Assembly (NCBI GenBank): GCA_038025085.1
Contig: CM076140.1
Location: forward strand, 37,447,501 to 37,511,500
DNA from: Tetragonia tetragonoides
Taxonomy: Eukaryota; Streptophyta; Magnoliopsida; Caryophyllales; Aizoaceae
DNA: 64,000 nt
Direction of reading: 5' to 3'
Part shown: positions 54,628 through 64,000 of the stretch, piece after piece
How the letters are laid out: each line of letters begins with the position of its first letter
How positions within the stretch are numbered: the first letter of the stretch is position 1
Position numbers and translations under genes: made by a program
Notes under the pieces: model-generated
Seen by the model: the letters and a program-made list of their open reading frames with translations, nothing else
Told to the model about the DNA's origin: nothing
Database searches by the model: none

Positions 54628-57600
54628 ATGGATATTCCAAAGGACCATATGACTACTCTCCTCGATCATGGCCTCAACAATTCAGCTAAACTTCTCGTAC
54701 GTACATATCATAGCATACCCTCTTTCTCTCTCTCTCTCTCTCTCTCTTAATTATTCACTTCAAATTCAATTTGTTGCATCCTAGGGTTCTTACTCTTTTA
54801 AATTTATATGCTCAACCTTCATTTTCCCTCTTTTTGTTGATTGTTTTTCAGGGCTCTTTTCTTGTTTCTTCGTCATCTTTAAATGCCGAAACTAATCCCA
54901 ATGTCAAGGCCGAGAATTTGGTAGTTTATTTATTTTATTATTATGATTTATTTGAATTTTTAGTTGATTGAAGCATTAATGTACTAAGAATTTTGTTGTT
55001 GATTTGTTGTTAATTTGTTGTTAATGGGTGTAGATTCTACTTGGGGATGCATTGTTTCGTGAAAGGGAATATCGGCGAGCAATTGTAAGTGACAAACCCA
55101 TTTGTTTTTTTTTTTTAATCAAAGTTTGCTTCTTGTTGTGTTGTTGAATTAGTGTATGATGAAAGAATTTTTGTGTTGTTGAATTAGTGTATGATGAAAG
55201 AGTTTTTGTGTTGTTGAATTAGTGTATGATGACAGAGTTCTTGTTGTCAGAAACTTTTCTTTTTTGTTGTTTTATATTTTTGGAAGAAAGTTGAAATTTG
55301 ATTGATTTAAAAACTGTTATGATAGTAGGGTGTAAAGTGTAAACAAGGGAAATATATGGGAATTGAGGTGGATAAAATACCCTGTTTCTAATAAGCTAGT
55401 TGTGCTTCACTTTTAAATACTGAAACTTGAATGTTAAAGCATATTGAATAACAGCTTAACACTGTACACTTTGAGATTCTTGTACTTGAGATTGGTGTTA
55501 TCGTTCATTTGCCTACATCAAAATTCATCAGGAACATACGTCAAAATGTTATGCCAAATGCCTACATCAATGCATGTTTGCCAGCTAAACAAGGCTCAAT
55601 AGCTAAATGAGCACACCAGCATCGATGTTGACTTTACATAACAGTTCAGTGATTACTTATAAAAAAAAACACATAATAGTTCAGTGATTCACTGAGATTA
55701 GATGAGGCAATTTGTTGGATCGGGTCACTCGCAACAACTAGTCATAATGCAAGAAACAAAAACGACAGAGTTTGCTTATGTGGTTCACAACTTTTCGTAC
55801 ACTCCACAGTCACAATAGGGTTTTATTTACGTCGTGTTAACTGGAGCACAAGATGACATAATAATATGGTTCGTTGCTTAAAGAGAACTTGTGATTGAAA
55901 CAAGAATTTATCATATTGGGAATAGGACATACAACATCCAAATGAACAGACCCCCCCCCCCCTTCTGGATCTTCAGTGTACAGTTTTAAATAAATGAAGA
56001 TCCAGTATTTGAAATTTATTTCAAGTTTACTTCAGCCCTGCTAACTTTATCTTTTGCACCTGTGAAATAGCAAACAATCTATTTTTATTTTGGTTTTGAG
56101 GACGCCTTGTCCTCTTTCTTTTGTAATTAACCTCTTTTACTATTAATAGAATAAAACCTTATTGGTGCTGCATTTATTTATGATCCAAGAGAAACTTAGT
56201 AAAAAGCATACTGCTGTATTCAGCAAGCTTCTCAAAACCCAGGAATTATTCTTCATGACATATCATTTGATTGAGGCAATAGTGGAGAGGATCCTTACTC
56301 TATACTTAATTATACTTAAAGCCCGAATGCAAACATAATTTAAGAAAACAAGTAGAAACTTTAAACCCATGAGATAGGTGTTCTATTTAGTATTTACCTC
56401 CGTGGGTCCTTTTCTAGAGTGCTTGACTCATCAAACAAGCTTCAGTTGAATAAACAAATAGCTATACTCTCAGATAAATTTAATGCTAGAAAGAGAGATG
56501 ACACCTGGACGGCTACTAGCATAAGAGAGAAGAGGCTTAAGGCTCCCTGTCAGCCCCTCCTTTAATTCTTGCAAGCCTTTGATCAACTAGGACCCATGAT
56601 ATCTCATCGGGGTCTTCTTCTTTAATGCCTACCTCTTGAACAATTTTCAATTTTCGGCTCTCCTTTACGTACCAAGGAAAAGTTGACTCTTGGCCGAGTT
56701 AGCTTGAAGATAAGAGGAATTGGCAATGGTCTGCAATTGACTCTTGGCTAAGGTGCCTTTCAATGTGAACGCTTTTGTTTGGACAATAGTCTTGGGCAGG
56801 AGTATTGCAAGCAAATGCCCGAGCTTGAAACAAAGAAGTGGAATGGAATTAGTTTGGAACTTGAAACCTCCAGGTATGGAATGAGAGCTACATATCTGAA
56901 ATCTGTTGTTTGGTTTATTGAATGTATGGAATCAAATCCAAAATTTTCATATTCTATATATAACATTCAAAAGTACCCAAGCAAACCCCTTTTAGTTCAT
57001 CATTCTCCAATTTACCGATATCTCTCTCCTCTCTCTTCCGGCCAAAAGTGTCACCATTCTTTCGGTTCTACTTCTCCAATTTGGCCATGGCTCCTCCAGC
57101 CGGTACCAGGCCCATGACTTTCACTGGACTCTCTACCTCATCTCTCTTTCTTTCTAGATTATGGGTTGTTGTTGCAATTCTTATAATTGACTCATGTCGT
57201 CAGTCGTCACTAGCCTTTCACCAGCTTCGTATACGATGACCAATTGACTACACAGATGGGGTTCCCCACCTTGATCTGCTGTTAGGGTGTTTCAAGTTTT
57301 CACCGGCGTCCTTTGTAATGGTTCCCTGCGGACGCGGTGAGAGGCTGCGACCTTCTAGCCATGGCTATTGGCCGACAACTGTCTCGCCATGGCAGCTCTG
57401 GGAGGTGGCTGGGGATGGTAATTGGTAGCATGGTTGTGGTGGGGAAAGATTTTGAACATGGAAGAGGTGGGTCCATAGGTACTGTGTAGCACTAGAAGGG
57501 TAGGGGATTCAGGGTTAGCAGAAGAGAAAAAATGACAAGAGATGATAAAAGGCAGGTTTCAGTTTGATTCCAGTGATAAGTGGGGAAATTCAAGTTTGTT

Positions 57601-60600
57601 GATTTGGGTGGAACTTCAAACCTGAGATTGACCTTTTGATAAATGGCATCTGATGACTAATGAACTCTCTTGAGTTGGTCTCATCAATGGTATCCTTTTG
57701 ATGAGGTCTCATGAATGGTATCCATCTGATGAGTAATGATCCCTCTTGAGTTGGTTTCAAAGTTCTTTTAAACCCACACCAAGCATTTTACTACTTCCGT
57801 CTCCCACGCCTGCCCTTGGAGATTCATTTCACAGGTATCGCCTTTTTTCTTTCCACTGGTCAGGTACAATGTGGGTAATGGTAATCGGGTTCGGTTCTGG
57901 GAGGATGTGTGGAAAGGTAACGTTCCTTTTTCCTCCATGTATCCTCGGGTTTTTCGGTTATCTACCCTTCATGGGGCGCCTGTGTCTGCCTTCTTTTCAT
58001 TCACGGGTGGGTCCTGGGACTTACATTTGCGGCGGTCTCCGCATGATAGAAAGATGGAGGAACTTGTCTCTCTCTCTTAAGTGTCCTCCACTCTACCTCT
58101 CTCGTCCCGACGGACGATTCTCGGACTTGGCTTGGGGACCCTTCTGGGGTTTTCACTTGCAAGTCTTTCCTTCATCAGCTTAGCCTTCCCTCACAGTTCC
58201 CACAATTCCCTTTAGCCAACTTTATTTGGAAGTCTAAGGTTCCTTTGAAGGTTCGTGCTTTCGTGTGGACTTTGGTGCTAGGTAGGGTGAATACCTATAA
58301 TATGGTGCAACGTCGGAGGCCTGGTTGGTCAATGTTACCGGGTTTTTGTGTGATGTGCCGTCATGATGGGGAGGATAGCCTGCATTTATTTGTTCGGTGT
58401 GACTTTGCTAGGTCATTATGGAATAGATTGTTGGATGGGGAGAGCTTTGTGTGTCCTGCTAGGGTAGGGGATTTTCTACAACTACGATTCGCAGCAATGA
58501 GGAGAAGTAGTGAGGGAAGGATGTTTTGGAGATGTATGTGCATGGCCATTTTGTGGTGCATTTGGCTGGAGAGGAACTCGAGAGTGTTCCGTGCCGTTGG
58601 GAGAGATATAGATTATGTTTGGGACCATGTGGTTTACTTAGCTTCACTTTGGGCTAAGGCGGCAGGCGCCTTTAAGGGCGTGCCGTTACTCTTGTACAGC
58701 GCCAATGGCGTGATTTATAGTTTTTGTTTGCATTCTGTTTACATTTGAGGATACCTTATCCTCTCTTTTGTATTCTTTATTGATTTGATTAATAAAATTT
58801 TCTTTATCTAAAAAAAGCATTTTACTACTTTAATAGCAATGCTGAATTTATGTCCCCCTCCCTTCTCATATTATTTCTTTTTCTTGGAATTCTTTGGTGA
58901 GAGGAAGCAAAATCTTAGTAGTAACCTTAGTAGCCAGCAAGATGGATATAGAGGTTACAAAGAGAGGCTGTAGAGTCACTCTTCGTGAGCTTAAAATGAC
59001 TGGTCTATTATGAGGTAAGTTGGGGCTTCTTGATAATGTTTCCGAGAAATGGTTTTGGTGAGGGATGGAAGTTGAGACTGTTTTCTGATATCCTTTCAGG
59101 TTTTGTGCGCGGAGCTCATGAATAATCTTCTTGTTGCAACGTTTAATCCAATAGGACCAATACATACTTTGCTTTGCCCTTGGCCATTTTGATATATTTT
59201 GATGCTTGACTAGTGTGTTTCTTTGTGGCATTTGATACCCTGAGGTGAAATGAAAAATATCTTTAGTACTAACGATGTTGCCTATCAAATTCAATGTCCT
59301 CTCTTATGTTGTGTTTCGTAAGCATAATAAGCTAAGCACTCTAGCTTATGGACTTGGTAAATGATCCTTATTTTCTTTTGGTTTCTAACTTGTGAGTTCT
59401 TTGATTAGCAAACTTATGAAAAAAAAGTTAGAGCTAGCCTATGTGAAGCTATTATACCAAGCTTATAGTTTCTCATAAGCTAGTTACCCATAATCTTTTC
59501 CAATATTTTTCCTACTCTTGTTAAATGAATTAATTTCTTTTTCATATCCCGTGTTGATATTACCATATTCTTGTAAATTGTTTTGCATAAATCACCTAGT
59601 GCAACAAGCCAATGACATATTATACCAAACAAGTCTAATTCAAAATAGTGAGATTATCAGCTATCAGCAACCAAAATCTAAGTCACAATTAGGTTATCGG
59701 TTAGTTTGTAGCTCATCAGTTAATTGTGCCAAACTAGCCATAGTGGTTCATTTCTCTATTATAAGTTTCTAGGTTAGTACTCACTGATTCATATGCTTTC
59801 TACATTTCATCTTTATTATAGTATGTTTTTAAGTTTTTACTTTTCTGTGGATCTCCCCTACCCCATTCTTCACTAAAACGGATAAAAACAATCCTAGAAG
59901 AAGAAAATGTCTTTATTATGTAATTTCTGTGGCAAAGTTCTGCTTGTGCAACGATTTCCCTTGAGCTCTTATATCTCTTATAGCTTTCAGCTGAAATGTT
60001 TTTCTGACAGAATATGTATAAACAAGCCTTACAACTTCACAAGATCATCCCAAAGCAAAGCACTTCTATGCTAAGAAGTTCATTGTCCACGCCAAACAGG
60101 TCTTCTTCTCCAAGTTCTGTTAATATTTCAGCAATTTATGAAAATGAGGTAGAAACTATTTTCTTTTTACATTATTTGTTAGTCTTTTGTAGACAAAACA
60201 GAATTCTGAGTTTCTCGTTATATTCTTTTTTAGCGTCTAGAGTTTAGCGTACTTGTTTCCGTAACTCCTTGATTTCTGTGTGACAGGTCAAATTCAAAAT
60301 AGCGTCTTGTCATGCTGCAATGAATGAGAACAAAGCTGCTATATTGGAGGTTCTCTCTGATTATTGTATGATAAATCTTCTTAGTTAGATAATATAATGT
60401 TTTAAGGCCTCTTTTGCGAGGCGTCATTCTTTCAGGGTGTATATGTGAACTGTTAAACCGATAATATAAAGGAAGGAATTGAGTAAGTGAGGGAGGAATG
60501 TCCCCCCAGAAGACGAAGTAGATGTGATTCTTCAAAACAGAACTCAATCATTCAACAGTTTGATCAGCACCTTGGAAACTTTTTAATCCTGCTCAATCGC

Positions 60601-63600
60601 TTCTTGACAAAATTGGGTTGAAGGTTTGCATCCGTTCCTGAATCATCTACCCACTTTCTTTTTGCATCCGTTCCTAATTCATCTACCCCTTTTCTTTTGC
60701 ATCCATTCCTAATTCATCGACCCACTTCTTTTCTTAGTTATGTTTTAGCTATAAAAATTACCTTTGCACCCTTGCTTTTCCATCATTATTGCTTTTCATT
60801 AATGACTTTGCCCCACACCCAACCCACTACTAACAAGGGGCAAATGGGGGATGTTTGTTCCAAATTCATCTTCCATTAAACTCCGTGCCAAACAGAAGCC
60901 GGTAGATGGTTTAGGAATGGAGGGAGTATAACCCAACCTTGAAGTTCAGTCAAAAAGAAAAAGAACTGGAGTAGGGAGCTTTGAAAATCAGAGTTGGTGA
61001 TCAACTTCAAGGGGAAGGAATTTCGCAATATGCAATGGGCTTTTTGTTTTGGTTGTGTTTTTTAAAAGGATTTTGTTATAACAAAAGCTCAGCCTTTTAT
61101 CTTTTGATTCCTTTTCTAATAATGTAATATTTTGTCTGTATAAGTGTTCAATTGTAGTGCTTGAATACTGTTTCTGACATGAAGCCAAGTAGAAAATATC
61201 TCCAAGCACAACTAATCTATTTTTTTTTTTGGTCAAAAGAAAAATGATAGAGGGCTTGTGGATTGCTTTTGAGTGGGTAGGGAGGGAGTTATCGTCTCCC
61301 ATCTTCAGTTTGCCGATGACACGATCCTTTTCCTTTCTGCCGACATGGAGTGTTTTAAGAGGGTGCTCACTATCCTTCAGATCTTCGAGGTTGTATCGGG
61401 TATGAGAATTAGTCTTTCTAAATGTAGCCTGGCGGGGGTGAATGTTGATGATTCCGTCTTAGACCCCTTAGCGAGTCTAGTCAGGTGTTAGGTCCACCAG
61501 TGGCCGCTCACCTATCTTGGTGTCCCTCTTGGGGGTAATCCGCGGGCTGCTTCTTTTTGGGAGCCAGTGGTGTCTAGGGTTTCCAAACGCTTAGACGGGT
61601 GGAAAGGGGTGTACTTTTCTCTAGGTGGGAGGATCACAATCCTGCAGTCTTGCTTGTCTAGCATCCCCCTTTACTACCTTTCTCTTTTTAGGATCCCTGT
61701 CGGGGTGGCTAACAAAATTGAGAGGTTAATGCGTGATTTCTTATGGTCTGGGGCTGGTGGGGGCAAGAGAGACCACCTTGTCAGTTGGGACTTAGTGTGC
61801 AGGCCCAAGTCAGAGGGGGGTTTGGGGTTTGGTCGGTTGGTGTCCAAGAACATTTCGCTAGTGGGGAAGTGGTTGTGGCGTTTTCCTTTGGAACCCGAGT
61901 CTTTATGGCACCGAGTTATGAGGAGCAAGTACGGTCCTCTTAAGAATGGATGGGATGCTCATGCTGGCTCTTCCATCTCTCATGCTTGTCCCTGGAAATT
62001 CATCTCACAGGTATCTTCTTTTTTCTTTCCTCTAGTCAGGTATAGAGTGGGTAACGGACTTCGGGTTAGGTTCTGGGAAGATACGTGGAATGGAGACTCC
62101 TCGTTCTCTTCCAAGTATCCTCGGGTTTTCCAGATGTCCACCCTTCATGACACACTGGTTTCTTTTCGTTGACCACTGGTGCGTGGGACTTACATTTACG
62201 GAGAGCTCCTTTTGATTGGGAATTGGGGGAATTGACCTCACTGCTCTGGGTTCTGGATACCATTCACTTTGACTCCGTTGGAGACTCTCGGGTTTGGATT
62301 GGAGACCCCTCAGGGGTCTTCTCTTGCAAATCCTTCTTATATCATCTTAGCCTCCCTTCTCACAACCCCCCTTTTCCTTTAGCCAATTTCATTTGGAAGT
62401 CTAAGGCTCCCCTTAAAGTGCGCGCTTTTGTGTGGACTATGGCACTAGGTAAGGTGAACACTCATGATATGGTTCAGCGGAGGAGCGGAGGAGCCAGGCT
62501 GGTCCTTGTCCCCAGATGTGTGTGTAATGAGGCTAGCGAGACTTCTGTGCACTTATTCTTGCATTGTCGTTTTACACAATATCTTTGGAGAAGACTTTTT
62601 AGTATTGTTGGGGAATGCTTCATTTGCCCCCCTACGATCACTCAGCTGATCCAGGCTCGTTCTCTTGGCCTTGGAAGGGGCAAGGAGAATAGGATGTTAT
62701 GGCGATGTGCTTTCTTTGCCTTCTTTTGGTGCGTATGGCTAGAACGGAACTCCCGGACTTTTGACGGGGCCTCTAAGCCTTTAAACTTTGTTTGGGATCG
62801 GGTGGTGTATTTGGCCTCTCTTTGGGCGAAAGCTTCGGGGGCTTTTAGAGGGGTGCCTCTTAGCGACGTGCAACGTCATTGGCGCGATTTGTAATTTTTT
62901 CCCAGTTTGTTTCCTTTTGAGGACTCCTTGTCCTCATCCTTGTAACTGTTTACCATTTGATATTTTAATAAAACTTTTCTTTATCAAAAAAAAAGAAAAA
63001 GTTATTAACCAAATAAGCGTTCAAGTACACTGACTTGTTTCACGTGCAAATCAGACTCAATACATGGACAATATCCTACAGTGCTAATGCATCACTATCA
63101 AAGCCAAGCATCATGCCACCTTCTAGGAAGGGTTCATGACCTCTGCAACATCACTTAGGAGCATAAGCACTTTACAGGAAACTAGCTAAGGGTAACAATT
63201 TAATTGTTTCAACTTAGCTTCCCATTTAGGGAAATTGACACCAGCTAGATGCAAGGTGTGCACAATCTCTCTTAACCTCTGCTGCACCGTGGTACTATGT
63301 TGCTGGAATCTTCTCTGGTTCCTCTCTATCCAAATCCCATATACTACAGCCGCAAAAAGATGACATAGCACAGCTAATCTTCATTCAACTGCTTAAGATG
63401 TTTACCCTTTTTAGATCCAAAAAAAAGAGATGTTTACCCTTTTGAACAGTAGTACATTCTGTGACCCTAGCCTTATTTATTGTTGTCGTTTCCTCATTGT
63501 GGCCCTAGATATGTTTCCCATGTCCTTCTGCTTGCCCTTGACGATTGTATAGATTTTTATTTGCTGATGATTGCATAGATTTTTAGGCTCTTCATAACAT

Positions 63601-63738
63601 ATACTGTTTTATCGTCTGTCAGATGGAGGGAATCTCTAGCAAGGCAAGGAATTTGCCAATGCATCTAATGATGGGAAAGCTTTATCGAAATACTCGACAT
63701 AGTCGTGCAGCAGCTGCTTGTTACAAAGAGTGTTTGAG
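54628..63738 (+). CDS. APC7: APC7, anaphase-promoting complex/cyclosome subunit 7 (5' half)
   Basis: Exons: 54628-54696 (MDIPKDHMTTLLDHGLNNSA), 54852-54920, 55034-55084 (ILLGDALFREREYRRAI), 60011-60148 (NMYKQALQLHKIIPKQSTSM), 60287-60349 (VKFKIASCHAAMNENKAAIL) and 63623-63738 (NLPMHLMMGKLYRNTRHSRA). All joins are in frame with GT...AG introns, giving 168 full codons; the gene continues past the window. It matches plant APC7, a TPR scaffold subunit of the nuclear APC/C ubiquitin ligase that drives degradation of cyclins and securin. Helical TPR-like repeats are visible. Introns 3 (4.9 kb) and 5 (3.3 kb) are swollen by LINEs. No stop or frameshift was seen, so it is probably functional. Confidence 0.92.
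55138..55242 (+). repeat. Three 35 bp tandem repeats in APC7 intron 3
   Basis: Units begin gtgttgttgaatt at 55138, 55173 and 55208 and continue agtgtatgatgaaagag, with few differences. It is a recent local duplication. Confidence 0.9.
55243..57780 (+). other. APC7 intron 3, left part
   Basis: No gene was recognised. A run of 12 C lies at 55951-55962. Short frames near 56779-57239 show no family features. Confidence 0.6.
57797..58814 (+). mobile_element. 5'-truncated LINE in APC7 intron 3, with target duplication
   Basis: The 16 bp aagcattttactactt flanks both ends (57781-57796 and 58815-58830). The insert starts inside ORF2 (HACPWRFISQVS) and ends with a 3' tail ttctttatctaaaa. It encodes the region after the reverse transcriptase: VRFWEDVWKGNVPFSS, the zf-RVT zinc segment (LANFIWKSKVPLKVRAFVWT, CVMCRHDGEDSLHLFVRCDF) and WCIWLERNSRVF, with one frame shift near 58170. 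A clean duplication and mostly open frames indicate a fairly recent insertion in the sense orientation. Confidence 0.92.
58831..60010 (+). other. APC7 intron 3, right part
   Basis: No gene. 59300-59750 has scattered inverted aagct/agctt words that could be an old MITE, but the ends could not be fixed. Confidence 0.5.
60350..61234 (+). other. APC7 intron 5, left part
   Basis: No gene was recognised. A short tandem motif (gcatccgttcctaattcatctaccc, with variants) repeats about three times at 60627-60723. Confidence 0.55.
61245..62990 (+). mobile_element. 5'-truncated LINE in APC7 intron 5, same family
   Basis: A 10 bp aaaagaaaaa lies at 61235-61244 and again at 62991-63000. The insert begins inside the reverse transcriptase and includes the catalytic box (LQFADDTILFLS). 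RT thumb motifs follow: TYLGVPLGGNPRA, GRITILQSCLSSIPLYYLSL. Then come zf-RVT (LANFIWKSKAPLKVRAFVWT, CVCNEASETSVHLFLHC) and the C-terminus GAFRGVPLSDVQRHWRDL before a stop. The tail ends tctttatcaaaaa. Stops near 61490 and a shift near 62170 break the frame. Sequence and 3' end match the LINE at 57797-58814. Confidence 0.88.
63186..63390 (-). pseudogene. LINE zf-RVT C-terminal remnant in APC7 intron 5
   Basis: The minus strand reads LCHLFAAVVYGIWIERNQRR, then FQQHSTTVQQRLREIVHTLH and a stop after LKQLNCYP. The 'A.VY.IW.ERN.R.F' string is the usual end of the zf-RVT region in plant LINEs. It belongs to a different subfamily and strand from the two LINEs above. Confidence 0.7.
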
Positions 63739-64000
63739 GTTTGTCTGGAATCTGGATGTTTAGAGCCTTAAATAGTATGCTGAAGGACAGCCTTGAATTG
63801 AAAATTTCCACTGATCTGGTAGAAATTATTTCAATGATATGTTAATGCCGTTTCATGACTAGCTAAATATATATCTGACTTGTACCTTGTAGAGGCTATT
63901 TTGATGTGTCTAGTTTTGGAATGATCCATTTTAGCTCTCTACATAGTCCATTGGTATTCAGGCATGGATTCGGGATCCCTAGGGAGTCTTTGGTTGCAAC
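63739..64000 (+). other. Start of APC7 intron 6
   Basis: The donor gtttgtctgg follows exon 6, which ends two bases into an Arg codon. The next exon is beyond the window. Confidence 0.75.

Noticed and set aside
56779..57239. Host exon in APC7 intron 3
   Set aside because: APC7 exons 3 and 4 join in frame without it, and the frames show no TPR-like or other domain.
59300..59760. Possible hAT-type MITE with aagct/agctt inverted words
   Set aside because: Ends and an 8 bp duplication could not be fixed; the similarity is too weak.
1..64000. CRISPR arrays, rRNA or tRNA genes, bacterial-type operons
   Set aside because: None seen; the repeats are microsatellites, LTRs, TIRs and short tandem units, and the genes are plant transposon or intron-bearing host genes.

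Overview
This is plant nuclear DNA, almost certainly from a eudicot. The only host gene that still looks intact is the 5' half of APC7, an anaphase-promoting complex/cyclosome subunit, on the + strand with six exons from 54628 to the right edge. Nearly everything else is transposable elements, mostly plant lineages: Tekay, Athila and Tat/Ogre LTR retrotransposons, L1-type LINEs, Pong/PIF-Harbinger, Mutator-like and hAT elements. Many are nested in one another. No bacterial-type operons, rRNA, tRNA or CRISPR arrays were found.

Layout. (1) 1-8762: a Tekay-type chromovirus on the - strand with a 2.8 kb 5' LTR, an initiator-Met-tRNA primer site, an extra ORF before gag, and a broken gag-pol ending in a chromodomain. 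(2) 8763-10963: a decayed LINE carrying a hAT MITE. (3) 10967-43257: a region bounded by Harbinger-type inverted termini and TAA duplications. It is filled by an Athila-like element on the - strand (11431-24755), a Tat/Ogre-like element on the + strand (25021-37557), a decayed Pong-like transposon (ORF1 and transposase, about 38.1-42.2 kb) and a 476 bp Tourist-type MITE. A second LINE reverse-transcriptase piece follows at 43.35-43.56 kb. (4) 43978-45041: a small Mutator-like element. (5) 45063-54440: a large long-TIR Mutator-like element. It contains pieces of host genes (an unidentified multi-exon gene, the first two exons of a PP2A catalytic subunit, a MYB repeat), the 3' end of a LINE, and a large foldback. 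(6) 54628 onward: APC7, with two related 5'-truncated LINEs and a third LINE remnant in its introns.

The most interesting object is the Tat/Ogre-like element. It has lost the gag core, protease, reverse transcriptase and RNase H, but keeps integrase. On the strand opposite to its own coding it carries two further genes. One is a single-exon ORF with its own TATA box. The other is a seven-exon gene of 597 codons, with all introns in phase 0, encoding a plant-mobile-domain (PMD)-like protein. A GC-rich palindrome (GCCGCTAGCGGC) recurs upstream of both antisense genes and in the LTR promoter region. The second main point is the large Mutator-like element with exons from several cellular genes, ending less than 200 bp upstream of the APC7 start codon.

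All calls rest on reading the sequence and on family knowledge; no database search was run. Lineage names are stated with that limit.
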